Assembly (NCBI GenBank): GCA_016868755.1
Contig: VGFU01000005.1
Location: forward strand, 19,724-83,723
Direction of reading: 5' to 3'
DNA length: 64,000 bases
From: Bacteroidota bacterium
Lineage (GTDB): Bacteria; Bacteroidota; Bacteroidia; Flavobacteriales; Schleiferiaceae
Below are positions 56,747-64,000 of the stretch, in pieces. Both the position numbers and the translations under genes were made by a program. Each line of letters opens with the position of its first letter. The stretch's first letter is position 1. The notes under the pieces were generated by a model. The model searched no databases and was not told where the DNA came from. It was given only the letters and a program-made list of their open reading frames with translations.

Positions 56747-56773
56747 ACAAAATTGGTGTTGATGTACCCCTAG

Positions 56774-56801
56774 GGGGAGGGGTTTTGCCCCTCCCCTTTT
56801 T
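56774..56801 (+). terminator. Intra-locus terminator/attenuator before GH3
   Basis: GGGGAGGGG, TTTTG loop, CCCCTCCCC, then TTTTT. It ends 16 nt before the GH3 ATG, so GH3 and the regulator either depend on read-through or the hairpin protects the upstream mRNA. Confidence 0.85.
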
Positions 56802-56816
56802 ACTTTAATCGAAATT

Positions 56817-59024
56817 ATGCGCTTCAAATTCCTCGTACTCAGCTTGCTGCCCGGACTTCTGGCTGCCCAGGTCAAGCCCGTAGCCGCCCGCGTAGACAGT
56901 GTATTGGCCCTCATGACGCTTCAGGAACTCGTCGGCCAAACCAATCAGTATAATGGATTTTGGAACGCCACCGGTCCCTTGCCGGTCGGCAACGATTGGG
57001 TCGAGCAGCGCGTTCGCGCGCTCAAGCAGGGCGGAGTCGGATCGGTCCTCAACGTCGCCGGCGTCAACCAAGTACGCGCCCTACAAAAAGTAGCGATCGA
57101 GGAAACCCGTCTAGGGATTCCCCTAATTTTTGGCCTGGATGTCATCCACGGCTACCAAACCCTTACGCCTATTCCGCTCGCCGAAGCCGCGAGCTGGGAC
57201 CTTGAGGCAATTCAAAATTCCGCCCGAGCCGCCGCCCGCGAGGCCACGGCTGACGGCATCAACTGGACCTTTGCGCCCATGGTCGACATCAGCCGCGACC
57301 CGCGATGGGGCCGCGTCATGGAGGGGGCCGGCGAAGATCCCTACCTCGGTTCCCGCATCGCCGAAGCCCGCGTGCGCGGTTTTCAAGGCGACGACCTGAG
57401 CGACCCCTCGACGCTCGCAGCTTGTCTGAAGCACTTTGCAGGCTACGGGTTTGCGGTCGCCGGACGCGACTACCACACCACCGACTACAGCGCCCACACC
57501 CTGTACAACTGGATTTTGCCGCCGTTTGAAGCTGGGGTTAAGGCCGGTGCCGCCACCGTCATGAACGCGTTTAGTGCGGCCAACGGAATTCCCGCGACCG
57601 GCGACTCAGCACTAGTCTGGGGCGAGCTGCGCCGCAGAATGGGCTTCACGGGTGTGGTCGTTTCAGACTGGGGTTCGATGGGCGAAATGATCGCCCACGG
57701 ATATGCTGCCGACGTGCGCGACGCCGCCCACCGCGCGCTAATCGCTGGATGCGACATCGACATGGAGTCCGACGGCTACCTGCGCTACGGCGTGGAACTC
57801 GCCCGCCGCAACCCTGCCGACAGCATTCGGTTTCGCGAAGCCGCTCGCCGCATTTTGAGCTTGAAATTCCAGTTGGGCTTGATGGATGATCCCTACCGCT
57901 ACTGCGGTGCATCCCAACCTGACGTGCGCACCGACGCCTACGAAATGGCGGTGAAGTCGTCGGTGCTGCTCAAGAATTCGGGGGTGTTGCCGCTTGCCTC
58001 AGGCCTGCGCGTGGGACTTACGGGGCCTTTCGCCGCTGAAAAGAATGGCGTTTTGGGCAACTGGCGGGTGTCGGCCAAAGATCAGTCGGCGCAGTCGTTG
58101 GCAGAGGCCGTGGCGGGCACCTGGACCTATGCGGCCTCTTCTCCCCACTCGGTCGGTCAAGAGGCGTTTCACGCGGAACTCACCCTCAACCAAACCGACA
58201 CCCGCGCCAATGACGCGGCGATCAAGGCCCTACGCAAGCACGACGTACTGGTGCTGGCCGTGGGCGAACACGGCTACGAATCGGGCGAAGGCCGCAGCCG
58301 CGCTTCGCTTCGCCTGAGTGCGGTGCAGCAGGACCTCGTTCGCAAGGCCTTGGCGACAGGAAAATCGGTAGTGCTGGTGGTGTATGCTGGGCGTCCGCTG
58401 GTGCTTGAGCCCTGGATTCAGGACGGAGCCGCCGCCATTCTCTGGGCCTGGCAGCCCGGCACCCTGGGCGGAAGCGCCCTCGCCGACGTTTTGACCGGTC
58501 GCCGCGAGGCCTACGGGCGCTTGCCGATGACCTTCCCGCGCAGCGAAGGCCAGATTCCCCTCAGCTACGATGGGTACGCGACCGGCCGCCCGGGCCCCAA
58601 GCCCGAAGTATTTTGGTCGCACTACACCGACGAGCCCAACGAACCGGCCTTCCCCTTTGGCTTTGGGTTGAGCTACACCTCGTTTGCCTACCGCGACCTT
58701 GAGGTGACGCCGAGCCCCGAAGGCTGGTCCGCCACGGTAACCGTGCGTAACAACGGTACCCGCGCCGGAAGCGACGTCGTTCAGCTCTACGTGGGCCGCC
58801 AAGGCAACGGCCAGCTGTACCCGACGAAATCGCTTAAAGGCTTCAAACGGGTCATCCTAGAGCCCGGGAGCGAAGCACGGGTACGCCTCGAACTTCCGCG
58901 GGAAGCTCTTACCCAACGAGACGGACAAGGCCGAACCGTAGCCTTTACCCGCGGAACCCTGACAATTACCGTAGGCCCTAACAGCCGAGAAGGCTTAACT
59001 TGGACCACTACCCTGAACCCATGA
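56817..59024 (+). CDS. GH3 family beta-glucosidase
   Basis: 735 aa. Signal peptide about 1-17 (LVLSLLPGLLAAQ). GH3 N-terminal barrel (to about 370) with FGLDVIHGYQT, DPRWGRVMEGAGEDPYL, KHFAGYG and the nucleophile D284 in VVSDWGS. The second alpha/beta domain (about 385-600) has EHGYESGEG and PLVLEPWIQDGAAAIL. The C-terminal fibronectin-like domain (about 635-735) has LSYTSFAYRDL and VQLYVG. BglX-type periplasmic enzyme that would turn imported beta-glucan oligosaccharides into glucose. The stop overlaps the regulator start (ATGA). Confidence 0.96.
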   Translation: MRFKFLVLSLLPGLLAAQVKPVAARVDSVLALMTLQELVGQTNQYNGFWNATGPLPVGNDWVEQRVRALKQGGVGSVLNVAGVNQVRALQKVAIEETRLGIPLIFGLDVIHGYQTLTPIPLAEAASWDLEAIQNSARAAAREATADGINWTFAPMVDISRDPRWGRVMEGAGEDPYLGSRIAEARVRGFQGDDLSDPSTLAACLKHFAGYGFAVAGRDYHTTDYSAHTLYNWILPPFEAGVKAGAATVMNAFSAANGIPATGDSALVWGELRRRMGFTGVVVSDWGSMGEMIAHGYAADVRDAAHRALIAGCDIDMESDGYLRYGVELARRNPADSIRFREAARRILSLKFQLGLMDDPYRYCGASQPDVRTDAYEMAVKSSVLLKNSGVLPLASGLRVGLTGPFAAEKNGVLGNWRVSAKDQSAQSLAEAVAGTWTYAASSPHSVGQEAFHAELTLNQTDTRANDAAIKALRKHDVLVLAVGEHGYESGEGRSRASLRLSAVQQDLVRKALATGKSVVLVVYAGRPLVLEPWIQDGAAAILWAWQPGTLGGSALADVLTGRREAYGRLPMTFPRSEGQIPLSYDGYATGRPGPKPEVFWSHYTDEPNEPAFPFGFGLSYTSFAYRDLEVTPSPEGWSATVTVRNNGTRAGSDVVQLYVGRQGNGQLYPTKSLKGFKRVILEPGSEARVRLELPREALTQRDGQGRTVAFTRGTLTITVGPNSREGLTWTTTLNP

Positions 59025-59728
59025 GCCTCGAATCGGAACGCGCACGGCTTAGTCCCTACTTTCAATTCGGCCAGTCGGTCGACTGCGTCGTGTTTGGCTT
59101 TGACGGAATCCGCCTTCAAATCCTTGTAATCGAACGAGGTGCCGAACCCTTTTTTGGTTATGAAGCCTTGCCGGGGGACTTGGTGCGTATGGACGAAGAC
59201 ATCGACGAAGCCGCCACGCGCATTCTGCACGACCTTACGGGGCTCGACAACGTGTTTTTGGATCAACTTAAAACGTTTGGCCGCGTTGACCGGCACCCCT
59301 TGGGCCGCGTCGTGACCACCGCCTTTTATTCGCTCATCAACCAAACCAAGTACAACCCCCGCCCCGCTTCGTGGGCCGTCAAGGCGCGCTGGAAGTCGCT
59401 GAGCGACCTCGAAGACATGGCCTTTGACCACCGCGAATTGCTTCAAACGGCCCTCGATTCGCTGCAGCGCAAAGTGCGGCAGCACCCCATCGGATTTGAA
59501 TTGCTGCCCGAAGAGTTCACGCTTACCCAGCTCCAGACCTTGTACGAGGCCGTGCTCAATACACAATTTGACAAGGCAAACTTCCGCAAAAAAATCCTGA
59601 GCATGGAAGTGCTTAAGCCCCTCGACAAAACCCAGCAGGCTGTACGCCACCGACCGGCGAGGCTGTACCGCTTTGACACCCAACGCTACACGTCCCTGAC
59701 GAAGCAGGGCTTCTTGTTTGAGCTCTGA
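59021..59728 (+). CDS. NrtR-type Nudix-domain transcriptional regulator
   Basis: 235 aa from the ATG overlapping the GH3 stop. N-terminal Nudix fold with LPGDLVRMDEDIDEAATRI followed by LHDLTGL: the Nudix box has lost the REUxEE catalytic glutamates, so hydrolysis is unlikely. QLKTFGRVDRHPLGR is a signature of the NrtR regulator group. The C-terminal winged helix (about 155-225) has FTLTQLQTLYEAVLNT and FRKKILSMEVL. Members regulate sugar-use genes in Bacteroidota (the arabinose regulator AraR belongs here), so this probably senses a glucan-derived sugar and controls this locus; the palindromes before susC are candidate sites. Confidence 0.88.
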   Translation: MSLESERARLSPYFQFGQSVDCVVFGFDGIRLQILVIERGAEPFFGYEALPGDLVRMDEDIDEAATRILHDLTGLDNVFLDQLKTFGRVDRHPLGRVVTTAFYSLINQTKYNPRPASWAVKARWKSLSDLEDMAFDHRELLQTALDSLQRKVRQHPIGFELLPEEFTLTQLQTLYEAVLNTQFDKANFRKKILSMEVLKPLDKTQQAVRHRPARLYRFDTQRYTSLTKQGFLFEL

Positions 59729-59762
59729 GGCTCCGTTGCCCCAGTGTGGCACGGGCCTTGAG

Positions 59763-59770
59763 TACCTTCG
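59763..59770 (+). promoter_or_regulatory. -7 box TACCTTCG for the DUF5686 gene
   Basis: One mismatch to TAnnTTTG, 4 nt before a GTG that begins a signal peptide. It supports the GTG over the upstream ATG as start. Confidence 0.45.
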
Positions 59771-59774
59771 CGCC

Positions 59775-62015
59775 GTGAGTCGCTTGAGGAACATTTTCTT
59801 AACGCTTTGGTGCTGTAGCCTTTCTGCCTTTGGCCAATCGGCGGCGGACTCCTTGCGCAACGTCAACCTCGACGCTGTACTCGTTGTGGCGGAGCCGATT
59901 GACAAAGCCTACGAGGTGCTCCGCGAGGCCGGACGCCGAAACGCCCCTATTCCAAGCTTTCAGTGCAGCACGGCGGTTAAGTCGAGCTACGGTTCAGGGA
60001 GCGACCTCAGCCTGCGCGAAGCGCTGAGCATTAGCATGTTTGCCGCACCCGACCGGTACAGCGAGCGCGTTTTTCTCGCCGACGAGCACCGCGGCGGCCA
60101 GCGCTTGAGCGACGGGCGCACGGCCGAAGTCAAGTTTAGCATAGGCCGCAACGACGACATGGTACCGGAGGCCCGTGGTTCTTCGATAGGCCGGCACTTT
60201 TTTGAGTCCTACCCCGACGCCAACCTCGACCTCTACCGCGGCAGTATCGAACTACCGAGGCTCTTATCGGTTCCGCTCCCCTCACCGTTGGGCTGGGACG
60301 CCGCCCTTCAATACCGAGCCCGGGTGGTTCAAGCCGAGGCCAAAGCCAACGCGGTGCACTGGACCATTTCGGTAGAGCCCCGCAGCGCGGCGGGAGCCTG
60401 CGTGCGTGGAACCCTCGTGATCGAAGACAGCAGCTTCACGGTAGTGCGGGCAGACCTGGAACTTCCGCGCCAGAGCCTGGTGCGCTACACCTCTGCCCGT
60501 GTGCTGCAGACCTACGCGCGGGCCAACGGCCTGCCCGTCGTTTCAACGCGACGATTTGAGCTGGTGGAACCCTCGGGCGACACCGCCCGAACCCAACTGG
60601 TTCACGACAGTTATTCGTTCGACGTCTCCTACCGCCCCAAAGACCTCGGACTCGCCTCGGTGGCCTACGCAGAAAACGCCTTTGATGCCAGTCCGACGGA
60701 CTGGGCGGCGGCCCGAAAAATCGCCCTCGAGCCCGGAGAGGCGCGCCACGTGACGTTTCAAGACAGCCTGACGCTGTACTACGACTCCGACCACTACAAA
60801 GACAGCGTCGACGCGGTATACAACAAATTCCACTGGTGGGAGCCATTGGTGTCGGGGGTCGGATTTCGCTCGAGCAAAAAGGGCGTCGATTGGTTTGTGC
60901 TGCCGGTCGTGGCCCAAATGCGCTTTTTTGGCGTAGGTGGCTACCGCCACAACCTCGGCGGGAGCTTCGGGCGTCGGTTGGCGGATCAGCGCCGGCTCGA
61001 TATCGAAGGCAATCTCGATTACGGCATCGTGAACCGCGACCTGCGCGGCGACCTCACCCTGAGCTACCTCTACCAACCGCGCACGTTTGGCCTATTGCGC
61101 TTGGAGCTGGGTGACAACTACGCTTTCGTCAACACCTATGAGCCCATTTTGGGGACGTTTGCCCGCGGAAACTACGTCCGCAAAACGTTTTTTCAGGGTT
61201 CGCACCGCGTGGAGCTGGTCAACGGACTCTACCTGCGCACCTCTTTTGACTTCTCGCGCCGCCAGGCCATCACCGACCTCAAACTCGAGGACTGGTCCAA
61301 CCAACTTTTTGGTGAACTCAACGACCCTACGCCCTTTAGGACCTACACCATTGCCTTGGTGGGTGCTGACCTGAGCTACACGCCGGGCCAGCGCTACGTG
61401 ATGAAGGGTCCCCGCAAAATTGCCCTCGGGAGCACCTGGCCTACCTTCACGCTGCAGGCGCGGCAGGGCATTCCGGGCTTTCTGGGCGGAATGGTCAACT
61501 TCACTTCGTTGCGCCTCAACGCGAAGGACTTCAGGCAGTCCCGCTTTTGGGGGACCACCAACTGGAACGCCGGCGCCGGCACCTTCCTCGCCAAGGAACT
61601 CGACTCGATCCGGTTCATCGAGCACCGGTTCTTCAGGGGTTCCGACCAGCTCTTACTAAGCAATCCCACCACCAGTTTGCAAGCCCTAGACTCGACCTAC
61701 CACACCGCCCGCCCCTGGGTCGAGGCCTACCTCATTCATCATTTTGACCGCTCGCTGCTCGACCGCATTCCGCTGGTGCGCGCCCTGCACCTGGTGCCTG
61801 CGGTGGGCGGAGGCATGCTGTACGTCGCCGAAGCCAAGGTGTTCCATGCGGAAGTTTATGGTGGACTCGAGCTCCCCATTCGCCTCTGGGACCAGCGCGC
61901 CCGAATCGGCGCCTACCGCGTCTGGACCGACCAGGGCAACCCCCAAATTTCTGGATTTCGCCTCAAATTCGGAATGGACTTTTACGACAGCTACCGCGGA
62001 CGGTGGAACTACTAA
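59775..62015 (+). CDS. DUF5686-like outer membrane protein
   Basis: 746 aa if it starts at the GTG (59775), which opens a clean signal peptide (VSRLRNIFLTLWCCSLSAFGQ). The ATG at 59718 would overlap the regulator gene and add 19 non-signal residues. An N-terminal region (about 20-250) contains the DUF5686-type stretch AYEVLREAGRRN..., but the usual CarboxypepD_reg domain is missing. The C-terminal half is an outer-membrane barrel (many aromatic strands, ending SGFRLKFGMDFYDSYRGRWNY). Function unknown; common in Bacteroidota. Confidence 0.75.
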   Translation: MSRLRNIFLTLWCCSLSAFGQSAADSLRNVNLDAVLVVAEPIDKAYEVLREAGRRNAPIPSFQCSTAVKSSYGSGSDLSLREALSISMFAAPDRYSERVFLADEHRGGQRLSDGRTAEVKFSIGRNDDMVPEARGSSIGRHFFESYPDANLDLYRGSIELPRLLSVPLPSPLGWDAALQYRARVVQAEAKANAVHWTISVEPRSAAGACVRGTLVIEDSSFTVVRADLELPRQSLVRYTSARVLQTYARANGLPVVSTRRFELVEPSGDTARTQLVHDSYSFDVSYRPKDLGLASVAYAENAFDASPTDWAAARKIALEPGEARHVTFQDSLTLYYDSDHYKDSVDAVYNKFHWWEPLVSGVGFRSSKKGVDWFVLPVVAQMRFFGVGGYRHNLGGSFGRRLADQRRLDIEGNLDYGIVNRDLRGDLTLSYLYQPRTFGLLRLELGDNYAFVNTYEPILGTFARGNYVRKTFFQGSHRVELVNGLYLRTSFDFSRRQAITDLKLEDWSNQLFGELNDPTPFRTYTIALVGADLSYTPGQRYVMKGPRKIALGSTWPTFTLQARQGIPGFLGGMVNFTSLRLNAKDFRQSRFWGTTNWNAGAGTFLAKELDSIRFIEHRFFRGSDQLLLSNPTTSLQALDSTYHTARPWVEAYLIHHFDRSLLDRIPLVRALHLVPAVGGGMLYVAEAKVFHAEVYGGLELPIRLWDQRARIGAYRVWTDQGNPQISGFRLKFGMDFYDSYRGRWNY

Positions 62016-62022
62016 AGAGGTT

Positions 62023-62050
62023 TGCTCGCTAGCTGCTAGTTGCTGTTTGC
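62023..62050. repeat. Heptad-period intergenic repeat, copy 6
   Basis: GCTCGCT, AGCTGCT, AGTTGCT, GTTTGCC, followed at once by a GC-rich block CGCGCGAAGCGCGAAGCGCA, like the GC-rich blocks beside copies 3 and 4. Confidence 0.65.
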
Positions 62051-62108
62051 CGCGCGAAGCGCGAAGCGCAGCGTAATTTTTCAGACCTTTACGCGACCAA
62101 TACTTCCT

Positions 62109-63977
62109 ATGAAATCAACAGTTCTTTTTGCGGCTCTTACGGTTGCTTCGCTCTCGGTTTCCGCCCAGTCGGTGTACCGCGTTGAAATTAAAGCTGATGG
62201 CGCGACGGTGGAGCACCGTGGCTTTGCGGCTCCTGATGCGAACGTGGCCGACGGCTTTAAGGCGACCTACCATTTGCCAAAAACGGTTCCGGGAACCTAC
62301 GCCACGCTGGACTACGGTCGGTTTGTTACCGACTTCGCGGCGGTAGACGCCCAAGGCAAGGCCCTCAAGGTGAAAAATAAGGGCAACAACAGCTGGGAAG
62401 TCAGCGGTTCCGCCGCACCCGTGACCGTGCGCTACAGCGTGGCCAGCATCATGGAACTTAAGGTCAAAAAAGATAAGATTTTTGAGCCAGCCAGCACGTT
62501 TCACGACGACCAAAAAGGGTCGGTGCTCAACGGCGGCGGAGTCTACGGGTTCTGGACTGGCCAAGAGCGCGGACCAATCACCGTGGATCTGGCCACGCCC
62601 CAAGGTTGGTTTGCTGCCACGTCGCTCGAGGGCGAGGTCATAGGCGACCGCACTAAACTGGTTGCCCCGAGCTACCACGCGCTGCTCGACAATCCGGTGC
62701 TGCTGGCCAAACCCGATACCGCGGGGTTTTGGGTGGCCAACACGCGGGTTACGGTGGCCGTTTTAGATCTGAACGGCACGGCCCGTGCCGCGGAGTTCAA
62801 GCGCGAACTCGAGGCCGATATGGCCGCGGTCGCGCGCTTCCTTCCGCAGCTTCCCGTGGATCGCTACACATTTTTGACGATGGTCGGCGACTTTCGCTGG
62901 GCGGGCGACGTGCTGTTTAGCGGCAAACCGAGTGTGGGCGGAATCATTAAAGTGGTCCGCGCCCTGAGCCAGCAAGGCTTTGGCGCGTTGGAGCACAACA
63001 CGTCGTCGGTGTACTACCTCGGCGATTTTGGTACGGGCGAGCGCATGCCGGCCGAACTCCGCGTCGAAAAACAGCTGCTCGACGCGGCCGTGCACGAATT
63101 CATGCACATCATTACGCCGCTGGGCCTGCATGCTCCGGCGATTCACGATTTCGACTACGCCAACCCGAGCATGAGCCAACACCTGTGGCTGTACGAGGGC
63201 GTAACCGAGTATTTTGCCCAACTTATTCGGTACCAGGGCGGACGCCTTACCGAAAAAGAGTACCTCGACGCGATGCGCGTCAAGATTTCGCAGGGTGAAA
63301 AGTTTCCCAACCACAAATTCAGCTTCACCGAAATGTCGCGCAACGTGCTCGAAAAGCCCTATGCTGACGCCTACCTGCACGTCTACGACCGCGGCGCCGT
63401 CATGGCTTGGCTGATTGACGCCCAAATTCGCGGTGCCCACCACGGCGAGCGCTCGCTCATCGACGTGATCATGGCGCTGCACGCCCAGTACGGCCCTGAA
63501 CGTCCGTTTGACGAGGCCGGATTCTTTGACGCCTTTTGTGAGGTGGCCGAAGTTCCGGGACTCCGCGCGTTTTTTGCCAAGCACGTTGAAGGCCGCGAAC
63601 CCCTTCCCTACACCGATGCGCTTAAGCTGGTGGGCCTTGAATACCAGGCTAAGGGCAGCGAGGTGAAGGCATTGAATCCGCTTGAATCGGGCAAAAACGA
63701 CCTAAAGGTTAAGGTGGAGAACCTCGGAATGAGCCGCATCGTGAAAAAGATCGGTCCCAACGAATGGGCTGGCCTGAAGGTGGGCGACGAAGTATCGATG
63801 CAGGACCTTGTAGCGGCGCGCGATGCAGCCGTAGACGGCATCATGAAACTTCCCGTTTCGCGGGGCGGAACCCGCGTGGTACTCGACGTTCCCGTGAAAA
63901 CCGAAACGGTATCGCGCCCGCACCACCTCAAGGTGGTTGACGAACTGCGCTGGAACGCGTTCACTGGGCGGCCGTAG
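62109..63977 (+). CDS. M61 family peptidase with PDZ-like domain
   Basis: 622 aa from the ATG beginning MKSTVLFAALTVASLSVSAQ (signal peptide about 1-20); the longer frame runs into the repeat. N-terminal beta-sandwich, then the metalloprotease domain with zinc site HEFMH (329-333) and third ligand E363 in YEGVTEYFAQ. The PDZ-like C-terminal domain (about 520-610) has GMSRIVKKIGPNEWAGLKVGDEV. M61 members are glycyl aminopeptidase-like. The usual HEFFHxWN continuation is replaced by HEFMHIITPLGLHAP, typical of the Bacteroidota branch. Exported, probably periplasmic. The stop is directly followed by heptad repeat copy 7. Confidence 0.92.
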   Translation: MKSTVLFAALTVASLSVSAQSVYRVEIKADGATVEHRGFAAPDANVADGFKATYHLPKTVPGTYATLDYGRFVTDFAAVDAQGKALKVKNKGNNSWEVSGSAAPVTVRYSVASIMELKVKKDKIFEPASTFHDDQKGSVLNGGGVYGFWTGQERGPITVDLATPQGWFAATSLEGEVIGDRTKLVAPSYHALLDNPVLLAKPDTAGFWVANTRVTVAVLDLNGTARAAEFKRELEADMAAVARFLPQLPVDRYTFLTMVGDFRWAGDVLFSGKPSVGGIIKVVRALSQQGFGALEHNTSSVYYLGDFGTGERMPAELRVEKQLLDAAVHEFMHIITPLGLHAPAIHDFDYANPSMSQHLWLYEGVTEYFAQLIRYQGGRLTEKEYLDAMRVKISQGEKFPNHKFSFTEMSRNVLEKPYADAYLHVYDRGAVMAWLIDAQIRGAHHGERSLIDVIMALHAQYGPERPFDEAGFFDAFCEVAEVPGLRAFFAKHVEGREPLPYTDALKLVGLEYQAKGSEVKALNPLESGKNDLKVKVENLGMSRIVKKIGPNEWAGLKVGDEVSMQDLVAARDAAVDGIMKLPVSRGGTRVVLDVPVKTETVSRPHHLKVVDELRWNAFTGRP

Positions 63978-64000
63978 CCAGTTTCTAGCAACTAGTTACT
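63978..64000. repeat. Heptad-period intergenic repeat, copy 7 (runs off the window)
   Basis: CCAGTTTCTAGCAACTAGTT and following bases, beginning at the base after the M61 stop codon. Confidence 0.65.

Overview
The window comes from a Bacteroidota chromosome, probably a marine, fairly GC-rich member of the Flavobacteriales (Cryomorphaceae/Schleiferiaceae-like; inference). Supporting evidence: SusC/SusD proteins, several secreted proteins with type IX secretion (T9SS) C-terminal sorting domains, a PorV/PorQ family protein, CarboxypepD_reg-type TonB receptors, DUF6427/DUF6341/DUF5686 families, Bacteroidota promoter boxes (TAnnTTTG) and few Shine-Dalgarno sites. I found no rRNA, tRNA, CRISPR array, transposase or phage gene.

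Layout. 0-1 kb: 3' end of a mechanosensitive channel gene, then ruvC. 1-3.8 kb (minus): PA-domain T9SS protein, HIT protein, greA. 3.8-12.5 kb (minus): a tight operon of a giant TonB receptor, a 1331-aa secreted protein and a PorV/PorQ barrel. 12.6-14.1 kb: Rieske-like lipoprotein convergent with a fatty acid desaturase. 14.2-22.6 kb: a methionine/SAM cycle locus (split metH, metF, metK, ahcY), interrupted by an AT-rich hicAB toxin-antitoxin pair. The 394-bp divergent region between metH and metK carries a SAM-I riboswitch on the minus strand and a SAM-II-type riboswitch on the plus strand. 22.6-26.2 kb: a fused phosphopantetheinyl transferase/NadR-like kinase gene whose 3' end overlaps a TPP riboswitch that leads into a probable thiamine TonB receptor. 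26.3-31.3 kb: M1 aminopeptidase, MBL hydrolase and tadA (minus), divergent from aspS. 31.3-37.8 kb: large BNR/PKD T9SS protein convergent with purQ and an agmatinase-family gene. 37.9-48.5 kb: lamin-tail protein, asd, outer-membrane barrel, lipoprotein MsrA, HU/SPOR protein, thioesterase, DUF6427, DUF6341, purD. 48.7-59.7 kb: a polysaccharide utilisation locus (susC, susD, PKD lipoprotein, GH16, triple-module T9SS glycan-binding protein, GH3, NrtR-type regulator), most likely for laminarin or another beta-1,3-glucan. 59.8-64 kb: DUF5686 protein and M61 peptidase.

The strongest unusual signals are: two structurally unrelated SAM riboswitch classes back to back; a TPP riboswitch and its promoter embedded in the end of a gene-fusion CDS; a dispersed, degenerate 7-bp-period repeat family at gene ends that in three genes supplies the stop codon; promoter -7 boxes sitting 4-8 nt from start codons (leaderless-type arrangement); and an all-G/C 13-bp perfect inverted repeat inside the lamin-tail gene. 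Functional names are family-level inferences from reading the sequence; no database search was run.
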